Assembly (NCBI RefSeq): GCF_041146395.1
Contig: NC_090989.1
Coordinates: 49,130,501-49,194,500 of the forward strand
DNA: 64,000 nt
Direction: 5' to 3'
DNA from: Eulemur rufifrons
Taxonomy: Eukaryota > Chordata > Mammalia > Primates > Lemuridae
Shown here: positions 11,286 to 21,372 of the stretch, piece after piece
Numbering within the stretch: the first letter of the stretch is position 1
Layout of the letters: every line of letters begins with the position of its first letter
The notes under the pieces: model-generated
Seen by the model: only the letters and a program-made list of their open reading frames with translations
Databases searched by the model: none
Told to the model about the DNA's origin: nothing
Made by a program: the position numbers and the translations under genes

Positions 11286-12599
11286 TCACATCTGCATATT
11301 CTTAAATTAGTTTCTGCCAACTTTCTCAGGCATTGTTTGACTAGGTCACATTTTACTTCTGAAAGAGATTTAGTATATTCCTCATAAATTCAGATGTTCT
11401 ATACCTTCACACACAGAGACATGTCTTTTTATCATATAATTTCCAAGGTATCTATTTTTTCTACAATCATTGAAAATAATTTTATATCCACTGTGTAAGT
11501 CCATAGTCCTACCATGGTCTTGAGGCTTCCAGAATCTGTTCTATGTTTGTAACGAAATCAGTTAATCCAAAATGCCTAGTGACCTAACAACGTTAGTATA
11601 GCTCAGATCCCTAGAGAATAATCTCAAACTCTTTTGTGCATGCCAGTGATTATGCACACGTGAACACTGATACTTCTGTTAAATAACTCCATGCTGTTTG
11701 AAAAGGCTCTTAGGCTTCAAATGTGCACATTCTTTAATTACGTCACATCTTTTTAGCTGCTTCTTTTGCCATTAGGCCGCAAAGAAGTTTGTTCGGTTAG
11801 GTAAAATATTCTGCTGGGACTGGGTCAATTCAAAGACAATTTGCTGATTGTTTATTTCCAGTCCACACTAGATAAGTATAGGCAAATTTGTAGCAATATT
11901 TGATGTATTGTTAAATAGGTTGCAAAACAATTCAGGTGTTGTAAAACTTTTGTGCTAAGTTATATATAGTGCAAGTTACTAGTCCGGGGCAATAAGAACA
12001 CGTATCTGTTGGAAATTAAAAAGAAAAATGAAATGTCAGTCTTTCCCCACAGATAGCTTGAGAAACGCTGTCTTTGATTATAGTGGCTTGATTTGGGGAT
12101 GAGATACACTCTTTTGGCTTTTAATATTTTAATTCTATTAATATTTCCAAATATAAAATTGATGAAAAGTAAAATGGTGAAATGTGAGTATAAGAAGAGT
12201 GGAGGGGAACAATAAGCTAAATCAAAATATGATATATAAACTGTAGATACAAATGGTTTGCCAGAATAGGCATTTTTTGAAGAGCTGTTAAATTTTTAAT
12301 GTGTTATAAAATGAAATTGTAAAGTATTGGTTGAATCATTGTCTTCATAGCTCACTCATAATAGAATGCAAGCTTATCTGTTGTGTCTTGCTTGTATATG
12401 GAACTCATGAAAGGTAAGTATATGAGGCACAGATACTATGTTTTTGTACTACAAATGATCTGAAGCTGAGCATATGTCATTTACTTTTTTACAACTCTAT
12501 CTCAACTGATAACTGTGCCAAAATCTTTAATAACATCCAACTTTGAGCATCCAAAAGTAAAGGTCTTGATTTCCTAACATTCATTGCAGAGAGATGATA
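11286..12599. other. AT-rich sequence, nothing recognised
   Basis: No gene, RNA or clear repeat family was identified. The base composition falls sharply from the GC-rich block on its left. Confidence 0.5.
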
Positions 12600-12619
12600 A
12601 TAAGCATCTGTATGTTTGG

Positions 12620-12790
12620 TACTTCGATAATAATAAAGAACTTTTACATATATTAGTTAGTGTGATCCTCACAAAAATCCTGCAAGACAAAAAAGTGTTT
12701 CTTTTCATTTTTATAGAGAAAGAAATCAGCACTAAGTACATGGTGAGACTGAGACTCAAAAAGAAATGGTCTAACAAAATAATCAGCTAA
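12620..12790 (+). mobile_element. MIR SINE fragment
   Basis: It contains the MIR core-like order 'CTTTTACATATATTAGTTAG', 'GATCCTCACAAAAATCCTGC', a 'TTTTATAGAGAAAGAAA' segment and 'GAGACTGAGACTCA'. It is highly diverged, as expected for an ancient mammalian SINE. Confidence 0.6.
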
Positions 12791-13140
12791 CAAGTAGACA
12801 GATACAAAATACTCCATCAAACAAAATTAATGTTTTTCAAATCCTTATGGAATGTTCACTGAGAATGAGACTATCCTGATCCATAAAATAAATCTTGAGA
12901 AATTTGAAGTAATTGAAATCATGCAGGGTATATTCTCTGAAGATAAGCGAATAAAACTAAAATTCAGTAAGACAAAAGCCAAAAATATCTTTAAACACTT
13001 GGAAATTTTTTTCTTTTTATTTGCAAAACTAAGTTTCTTATATGATAAACACCTGGAAATTAAACAACACACTTTTAAATAGGTCAAAGAGGAAGTCTCA
13101 CAATAAATGATAAGGTACATAGAGCTGAGTGGAGTGAATA

Positions 13141-14528
13141 CCAAGATATGTAAGATACAAATAAAGCAGAGCAGAGAGGAAAATATATGGCATTAAACAT
13201 GTAGCCTTGAAAACAGGAAAAATCTCAATTCAATACTCTAGGTTCTCACCTCGAAAAACTAGAAGAGAAAATAAACCTACAGCAAACAGAAGGAAGAAAA
13301 TAATACAGATAAGAAGATACATAAATTCCACTATTTATCATCTATTTATATAGCATCTTTTAAATTATTGAAAACAATAGAGGAAAAAGAAATCAGGGAA
13401 ACAAAATGCTGATCTTTAAGAAAATCAACAACCTTGATAAAATTGATAAAGCAAGATTAGCAAAAATAAAAAAGGCACAGATCTCTAGTAACAGAAATTA
13501 AACAAGGGATGTCACCATAGACTTTATATCTATTAAAAGATAATAACAGAATAATACAAACAACTTTATGCTCATAAATATGACAACTTTAAGGAATGAA
13601 TTCTTTAAAAACCACAGATTGCTAAAACTCACTCAAGATGAAATAGACAAGCACAATAGTTCTACAACCATTAAAGACACTGAATTTATAATTTAAAATT
13701 CCTGCAAAAACAATTATCCAAGATCAAATGGTTTGCATAAGCACTTCTGCCAATATTTATAGAAGAATTTCAGCAAATCTTATACAATCTCTTTCAAAAA
13801 TTAGAAGAGGAAGGAATATTTCCTTCCTAACTTGTTTTATGAGACTAGTATTATCCTGATATTAAAACCAAATAAAAACAGTTAAAAAAATCCTACAGAC
13901 TAATATATCTCATGAGCGTAGATACAAAAATCATCAAAATATATAGCTAATTGAATTCAGTAAAGAATAAAATTATACAACATGACTAAATGGGATTTAT
14001 TCTAAGAATGCAAGGATTATTCAACATTTGAAAATAAATCAACATAATCTATCAACAAGGTAAGGAGGAAAAAATCTTATATTCTTATAAATTGATGCAG
14101 AAAATCATGACAAAATTTAATACACAGTCATATAGAAAACCTCAATAAATCAGGAATAGATGGGAACTCCCTTAGGATAATAAATAGCATCTACAGAAAC
14201 CCTACAGCTGACATCATACTTAATGGTGAAAGACTGGATGCTTAACCAATGAAATTGGGAACAAGAAAAGAATGTCTCCTCTCACTTCTCTTATTCCATA
14301 TAACACTGGAAGTGCTAGCCAAGGCAATGAGGTAAGAAAAAGAAATAAAATTCATATAAATTGTAACAGGAGAAATAAAGAAATTTTATGAGCAGATGAC
14401 ATAATTGCCTTTTTAGAAAATTCCAAGGTATCTACAAAATAATTTCTAGAAACAATAAGTGAATTCAGCTAATTGGCAGAATAAAATTTCAATATTATGC
14501 TGAAAATAACTTAAAAAGTTATACTCTG
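13141..14528 (+). mobile_element. Ancient L1M, ORF2 part, plus strand
   Basis: A-rich sense-strand sequence follows the usual L1 ORF2 order, with phrases like 'ATCAACAACCTTGATAAAAT', 'TTCAGCAAATCTTATACAAT' and 'GGATTTATTCTAAGAATGCAAGG', then the region just before the RT catalytic motif. Many stops show it is long dead. The element is split by the Alu at 14529-14866 and resumes after it. Confidence 0.75.
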
Positions 14529-14866
<338 letters not shown>

Positions 14867-14882
14867 AAAAAGTTATACTCTG

Positions 14883-15290
14883 CATGATTCCATTTACATA
14901 ACATTCTTCAAATGAAAAATTATAGACATGGCAAATATATAGTGAAGCTCAGGGGCTAATAAGGTTGGGGAATGGGGTAGAGAGGTGGCAATGGCTATAA
15001 TAGGGTAGCAAGAAGGATGTTTGTAATGGAATTTTTCCTCATCTTTACTATGGGGGTGGTGACACAAATCTAAAAATATGATAAAATTGCATAGAACTAA
15101 GTATTAATACACACACAAAAAAATGAGTGCATGTAAAACTGTTGAAATCTTAGGTTGATGGACTGGACCAATGTCCATTCCCTGGCAAGATATCATTGGC
15201 TAATGAACATAACTGGTTACTCTATTGTTTCTTACACTTGCTTGTGAATACAAAATTACATCAAATAGAAAGTTAAAAAAAAATAAGGAA
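14883..15290 (+). mobile_element. Ancient L1M 3' UTR and tail, plus strand
   Basis: Continuation of the L1M after the Alu. It shows a 3' UTR pattern with 'GATTCCATTTACATAACATT', 'GGTGACACAAATC' and 'TTTCTTACACTTGCTTGTGAAT', and ends in an A-rich tail at about 15275-15290. Confidence 0.68.
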
Positions 15291-15313
15291 CATGGTTTTG
15301 TCAACTTTTACAG

Positions 15314-15403
15314 AGCCGCTGAGGGATGGAGGAAGAAATGGAAGCCATGCTTTGTCACTCTTACCCTGAGACTGTTTTCCCTTCACAATGACAAGGGCTC
15401 AAG
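15314..15403 (+). other. Candidate 90-nt protein-coding exon, PH-domain-like
   Basis: A 90-base segment lies between a good acceptor (TTTTGTCAACTTTTACAG, ending 15313) and a donor (AAG|GTAAATG, 15404 on). It is open in the frame giving 'EGWRKKWKPCFVTLT' followed by 'LRLFSLHNDKGS'. This is like the first strands of a pleckstrin-homology domain (W-K-K-W-K-P-C-F-V-x-L-T). The length is a multiple of three, so it would be phase-symmetric. It follows directly after the tail of an old L1 and no partner exon was found in the window. It could be one exon of a large gene, a relic, or chance. Confidence 0.33.
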
Positions 15404-15641
15404 GTAAATGATGATATTAATTGAAAAATAAAAGTTATCACTAGTTATTTGACTGAGCTAATTTTATTTTGTGAATTCCTATAATTAACTGAAAAGATAG
15501 AATTATAAAAGCTAAAGAAACAAAGGTATAATGATGCTGCAGAGGAAAGTAGAGCCAGCCAGTATTTTTTTCCCCATGTGTAATTGTCTTAGAATGAGGA
15601 AATGTAACACAGAACATCATGTGCAGGGTTACTGTACTACT

Positions 15642-15657
15642 GATTCACTTGTATTTT
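15642..15657. repeat. Target-site duplication, left, of the CBR4 retrocopy
   Basis: GATTCACTTGTATTTT, identical to 17095-17110. The poly(T) following it is the reverse complement of the retrocopy's poly(A) tail. Confidence 0.95.
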
Positions 15658-15686
15658 TTTTTTTTTTTCAATTTTAAATTCATGTC

Positions 15687-15692
15687 TTTATT
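15687..15692 (-). terminator. Polyadenylation signal in the CBR4 retrocopy
   Basis: TTTATT on the plus strand (AATAAA in sense), about 18-25 bases from the poly(A) tail. Confidence 0.8.
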
Positions 15693-16377
15693 TATCTGAT
15701 ACTATTTTTTCCAAACTATATAATGGTCACCCAAGCACATGCAAAAGAAACACACTTATCTTTAGGAGGTTTGCTGAAGTACTGACAACTGATCAATGTC
15801 CTCTAGATACTCTCATTTTGGCAACAGCCCACAAGGTTAAGTTCTAGAAAATTCAGCACGATGAAGGAAATAATTCATAATTAGACAATCTAATTTTTAC
15901 CACTTCTGAGGCAAATATATACATTCATACCTGTTTATATGACTTGCATGTACTATGACTTGTATGACCTAAGCACTAAAATTGCTACAGCCTGTAAGGC
16001 AACCAAAGACACACAATATATTTCCTTTAGAAAATACAATTGGTCACACATTGTTCTTTTCAGATATATTCATATGAAGATGGAAATCAACATTTGAAGC
16101 ATGAGCAGGGTTCATTAGCAAATGTAGGTATGATTATCTAATTGATAGCCAACGTGTGCCCTTGATTCTAACGCCCTGATAACTCAGTAACCTATACATT
16201 ACATGGTGAGCTGTAACCCCCCATCCACTACTAGAACATGCCCCGTGATATATGGCGACTCTAAAAGAAACACGACAGCATGTGCCACCTCAGTAGCTTC
16301 TCCAAACCTCCCAAGGGGAATATTTTTCTTTAAATGTTCTTCTTTCAAGTCTTTCGTCATATCTGTGCGAATAAATC

Positions 16378-16462
16378 CTCGTATGACGTCTCCCTCCACT
16401 GCTCCAGCTTGGAAGGTAAGGGTGTGATTTCATTAGGGCAAGCCTGCCGCCTCTCCCCAGAC
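16378..16462 (-). other. 85-nt insert within the CBR4 retrocopy
   Basis: Relative to the known CBR4 coding order, these 85 bases separate CACCAG (end of 'VAPG' coding) from GATTTATTC (start of the next coding part). In sense the insert begins GTCTGGGG and ends CATACGAG, so it has GT and AG ends. It could be an alternative exon or a retained short intron of the source transcript. Its length (3n+1) causes the frameshift. Confidence 0.7.
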
Positions 16463-17094
16463 CTGGTGCAACTACATTCACTCTAATTTTCTTTCTTGCT
16501 ACCTCTTTAGCAAGAGAACGTGAAAATCCCACTATTCCTCCCTTACTGGCACTATACACAGACTGGCCAAAGTTGCCTTTTAAACCAATAATGCTTCCTA
16601 TATTAACAATAGACCCTCCCTGTTGTTGAATCATAGTCCTCATGGCAGCTCTACACGTCAGCATGGAACCCAAGAGGTTAGTATGAAGCTGAGATATCAT
16701 ATCTTCAGTTTTTGTTCTTACTAAAAGACTATTCCTGTTAATAACAGCTGCATTTACCAGGAAATTTATTTGACCTAAATGTTTCTGAATCTCTTCAAAT
16801 GTATTTTGAACATCATGTTCTTTAGCAACATCACAGCTAAATGCCAAATGATCTCCGCCGAGGTCACTGGTGGCGGCTTGGGCCACGTCCAGATTTCTGG
16901 CGACGATCGCCAGGCGGTAGCCCTTCAGGGCCAGTAACTGGGCCACCGCCCTGCCAATGCCTCGGGAGCCTCCAAAAATAGCACAGACTTTGTCCATCTC
17001 GGACGCAGGAGTCACAAACGCGGGGGAAAGAGGGCAGTATGCGGCAGCCGCTTCCCGAGCTGCCTCCGGCTTTTAAACAACCGCCAAAAAAAGC

Positions 17095-17110
17095 GATTCA
17101 CTTGTATTTT
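17095..17110. repeat. Target-site duplication, right, of the CBR4 retrocopy
   Basis: GATTCACTTGTATTTT, identical to 15642-15657. Confidence 0.95.
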
Positions 17111-17497
17111 ATTTTTTTTCTGGATGACATAAAAGTATAAATGTTTCTAAAAATTTACACATTGACTTCCATTTGAGTTATATTTAACTCAGGCTAGTTT
17201 TGAGCTTGGGACCACATGAAGCAAAACCCTGCAGTTGGTTCATGAAAATCTTATTTGTTGATGTTCTTATTGTTATACTTAATATTGAGAATTTAACTCT
17301 AAAAACGTGGATTGTGTTGCATATAACTCACATACAGAAAATAATAAAAAATAACAAATTAGAAAGGATTGTTTTGTTTTAATAAAACACTATGGCCCCA
17401 GGGAAAAAGGTATTTATTTCTAGTGTGGCAATGTGTTAATAATGGTCTTAAATTTGAAAATGAGAAGAGGGAAAAGCAAATTATCTATGGCATCTAG

Positions 17498-17973
17498 TGT
17501 ATTGACTTTCTATTGCTGCTGTAATAACCACAAACAGTGGTTTCGAAAAAACAAATTTATTATCTTTAATTTCTGGAGATCAGAAATGGGACTTAAGAGC
17601 TAAAATCAAGATACCAGCAGGGCTGTGATTCTTTTACAGACTCTAGGAAGGATCCATTCTTTTCCTTTTCCAGAAGCTTCCAGAGGCTGTCTGCATTCCT
17701 GGGCTCATGGCCCCTTTCCATCAATAACATCATTCCAACCTCTGCCTTCAGTCTCACACTGCCTTCTTTGACTCTCACTTTCCTGCTTCTCTTTTATAAG
17801 GACCACTATGAGTCCAGTGGGCCCATCTGGGTAATCAAGAGTAGCCTTCTCATCTGAAGATCCTTAACTTAATCACACCAATAAAGTCATTTTTGCGGCA
17901 TAAGGTAACACAATCAAGGCTTCTGGGATTAGACCCTGGACATCTTTGAGGGAACATCATTCTGTCTACCACA
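17498..17973 (-). mobile_element. LTR fragment, ERVL-MaLR-like, minus strand
   Basis: Starts 'TGTATTGACTTTCTATTGCT' and ends 'CATTCTGTCTACCACA'. Between these lie the usual 'CTTTATAAGGACC' and 'GGGCCCATCTGGGTAATC' blocks of this abundant LTR group, read in reverse. No internal ERV sequence adjoins it. I do not name the subfamily. Confidence 0.7.
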
Positions 17974-20120
17974 TGGGTGAATTAATAATCAATACATTAT
18001 CACATTTGAAAGTGATATCACAAATTCACAAATTCAAGTCCAAGTTATCACTGAATCAATATTATTAAGTATTTCAGGACTTAAAAGTGCATCTCCAGAA
18101 TGCGGCCAGTATTTGGAAATAGGACCCACTCCACGTAGGCATCTCCACTGTAGAGCATACCAATCTCAAATGACAAGTAACTCTTTCTTTAGTTACCACA
18201 AAAATGAAAGTTTTGATTAAATTGTATCCTCATAAAGTGTGTATGTTGACAAGAAATCTGCACATGTTGTATAATCAGCAGGAATCTTCATGTGAAGCAT
18301 TTTCTCTTAATTTTGTCTTTTGAAAAAATGAAAAGCAAAACTATATAAATGCTCATATAAAGACTGTACTAATATCCTTGCATAATATTTCATACAAGAT
18401 AACTTCTTAATTTGAATGCAATACTGTGTAATATGTTTAATAATTGAATAATCAAATATTTTTAACCTGAATGATAAATGTGGGATCTGCAATCATTAGA
18501 ATTCAAGCTTTTATAAATGATTCATAATTTAATGATAATTACTGAATTTTATCTCCCTCCCACTACCTCAATAAAAAGAAATCCTGGATCTTCTTTAATG
18601 ATAAATTGTTCCACAATATTCTCATGAATCAAATTTCTAACAAGTATGATGTTAACTCTTCTCTGATCATGTGGCTGATAATTAGCGATTTATGGGTTAT
18701 GGGTTTTGCCCTTTCATTTCATTCAGAATTTATAATGTGGACCAACAAAGCAAAAGTAAATCTCTGGTATGCCAACTCTAATGGTGTATAGGATATTTTG
18801 CATAACTGGAGGCCAGTTATAGTGGTAAACTATCTGTGAGGATTAGTTACTGTAAGCCATTTGCCATATCATTCTAGTTCTTTTCCCCTCTACTAAAAAA
18901 AAATGGAAAATATTTGGTTAATGACACATACTATAATGAGTTTCTGTTTGTAATTATTCTTGAAATCAGAGAATTTTCCTGAGGAAACTGAGTGTTGACT
19001 CAGGTAACTAAAAAATATGTATGCATTTTGATGGTTTGGTCATGTACTGAATATTTTTATTAGAAATAATGGTGGCAGGGGATTTGGTTCTATTTTAGTG
19101 TTTTGAGCCACACAGTGCTGCAGTCATTTATAATTTTTTTATAAAATGATTGGTATTAATATTTTCACAAGAAAGTATTTGAGTATACATAAGGAACCTA
19201 AAATGATTTATGCTCAAATTATTCATTTGGGCCTGACTTTTCTTTCTTATCACTTACAATATAGTAATGAAATAAGCTATGAAATAATTTTACTAAGGCT
19301 CTAACCCTCAGAAAACTAAATATACTTACAAATCTCTAATAAAAGCAATGAGAGTCTTCCTTGGGCCACAGAATTGAAATGTATCTTATTTCCTGAGCAT
19401 AGTCCATAAAGCTTAGAGGTTTATCACTTTATATTTTTCAAAAAAATTGAGAATTAAAAGATTGCACAGTGAATACCGGATAATGGTTGTGGCTCTGTAA
19501 TGTGTTTTAGAAGTTTTATAAGTAAATAATCCTACATCCATAAATATTTTAAATGGATGACTCCATAAGCTACACACACATAAAAAGCACATGCTTGTAA
19601 ACATGAATGAGAAAACAGCATAGATGAAAGTAACCTCACCATGAATTCAAATACCCATTCTTGGACACTTATAAATAAATGCATATACAGAGAGCACAGA
19701 AGAATGTTCCATTTGCTGGGAGGTAAGCTGCTCTCTGGAAGAAAACTATGCCAACATTTCCTGTGTCCACATCTGACTTGCTATGTATTTGACATTTACT
19801 TTGTGAGAGCATTTTTAGTTTTGAAATTAGTGTTGCTAATTTAATCATTGATTGATTAAATTGATTAAATTGACTATGGAGGGACCATTCCATGCTACTA
19901 AAAAGGAATATAAATCATGCCTTCTCTTTATGCTCCTTTTAGTAAAATACAGACTTCAACAAGGTGATCATTATCCATTTCATTCAGGAACATTAACCTT
20001 GGGATGTTGTCAGAATAGGGAAAATAAAATGTAGAAATTCAGTACAGCTTAGGATGTAGTAAAGTATTTTTTAATAAAAAGAATGCCATTATTTGAGGAG
20101 AGGACATTGTCATTTCACAA
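17974..20120. other. AT-rich sequence, nothing recognised
   Basis: Both strands lack convincing coding frames. Several short frames exist with no family resemblance. Confidence 0.45.
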
Positions 20121-20127
20121 TTTTGTT

Positions 20128-21056
20128 TTTTTGATTGTTTTTTCATTTTAATTTTTTTTATTTCAGCATATTATGGGGGTACAAATATTTAGGTTACATA
20201 TATTGCCTTTGCCCCACCCAAGTCAGAGCTTCCAGAGTGTCCATCCCCTAGATGGTGCACACGGCACCCATTAGGTGTAAATATATCCATTCCCTTCTTC
20301 CCGCTCCCATCTGCCCAACACCCAATGAATGTTTTGCTATATGTGTACTTAAGTGTTGATCGGTTAATACCAATTTGATGGTGAGTACATGTGGTGCTTG
20401 TTTTTCCATTCTTGGAATGCTTCACTTAGTAGAATGGGTTCCAGCTCTATCCAGGATAATACAAGAGGTGCTGGATCAGCATTTTGTTTGTTTGTTTGTT
20501 TGTTTTCTGTTTTTTGTTTTTTGAGACAGAGTGTCACTTTGTTGCTTTGTTGCCGGGGCTAGGCTAGAGTAAGTGCTGTGCGTCCTAGCACACAGCAACC
20601 TCAAACTCCTGGGCTCAAGTGATCCTCCTGCCTCAGCCTCCCCAGTAGCTGGGACTACAGCTTGAGCCACCATGCCTGGCTAATTATTTTTGCTTCTATT
20701 TTTAGTTGACTGGCTAATTTTTTTTTTCTTTTCTATTTTTAGTAGAGACGGGATCTTGCTCTTGCTCAGGCTGGGCTCGAACTCCTCACCTCAAGCGATC
20801 CTCCCGCCTCACCCTCCCAGTGTGCTAGTATTACGGGCTTGAGCCACTGCCCCAGCCCAGCATTGTTTTTTGTGGCTGAGCAGAACTCCATGGTATATAT
20901 ATACCACATTTTATTAATCCACTCATGTATTGATAGGCACTTGGGTTGTTTCCACATCTTCGCAATTGTGAATTGTGCTGCTATAAACACTCTAGTGCAG
21001 ATGTCTTTTTTATAGATTGTCTTTTGTTCTTTTGGGTATGTATACTCACAATATTG
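20128..21056 (-). mobile_element. L1, 5'-truncated 3' end, minus strand, split by an Alu
   Basis: The T-rich start (20128-20163) is the reverse of the A tail. It is followed by 'ATTATGGGGGTACAAATATT' and the C-rich L1 3' UTR of this genome, then the ORF2 C-terminus, whose reverse translation gives '[17 protein letters not shown]' and 'NKMWYIYTMEF'. Homology ends near 'GGGTATGTATACTCACAATA'. The Alu at 20517-20855 interrupts it. It is more diverged than the L1 copies at 26.4, 37.6 and 51.3 kb. Confidence 0.9.
20517..20855 (-). mobile_element. Alu SINE inside the L1, minus strand
   Basis: Reverse Alu with a (TTTG)n-rich tail (20483-20517), then 'GAGACAGAGTGTCACTTTG' and an end at 'GAGCCACTGCCCCAGCC'. 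Short flanking duplicates of the AGCATT type suggest the insertion site. It is the more diverged dimer type. Confidence 0.9.
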
Positions 21057-21147
21057 GTAGCTTCTATATCAGAAGCTTTACTTGTGGTTTAGCAACTAAA
21101 GTCTGAAATGATCTTTCCTTCTAAGAAGGGCAAATATAGATGGACCC

Positions 21148-21372
21148 TTTCTTCCTCCTTCCCTCCCTCCCTCCCTTCCTTCTTATCTTTTTTTTTTCAT
21201 TCCTCCTCCCCTCCATCTTCCCCTCTTCCTCTTTCCCCTCTCCCTCCTCCATTTCCACTCCCACCCTTTCTCCTCCTCCTCTTTTCTTCCTGTTTTACTC
21301 TTTCTCTGTCTCCTCCTTCTCCTCCTGTTTCTCCTCCTCCTTTATTGAGGGTTTCTCTTTCTTCTTAATATT
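21148..21372. repeat. Polypyrimidine (CCTT/CTC)n tract
   Basis: More than 200 bases of almost only C and T on the plus strand. It produces two long chance open frames (Pro/Ser/Phe/Leu-rich), which I do not regard as genes. Confidence 0.92.

Larger units (their letters stand above)
15658..17094 (-). pseudogene. CBR4P: Processed pseudogene of CBR4 (carbonyl reductase 4)
   Basis: The minus strand gives an intronless copy of the mRNA of this mitochondrial short-chain dehydrogenase/reductase. The coding part runs from ATG 16995-16997 ('MDKVCAIFGGSRGIGRAVAQ', the TGxxxGIG-type cofactor site) through the YSASKGG catalytic motif near 16555 to TAA at 16199-16201. An 85-nt insert (16378-16462) after 'VNVVAPG' breaks the frame; the last part, ending 'VVDGGLQLTM', resumes in another frame. 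The 3' UTR (15670-16198) ends at AATAAA (15687-15692 on the plus strand as TTTATT) and a poly(A) tail at about 15658-15669. A 5' UTR reaches about 17094. The tail and the perfect 16-bp duplication are L1-mediated retrotransposition hallmarks. In CBR4 the parent protein works with HSD17B8 in mitochondrial fatty-acid synthesis. This copy cannot make it intact. Confidence 0.95.
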
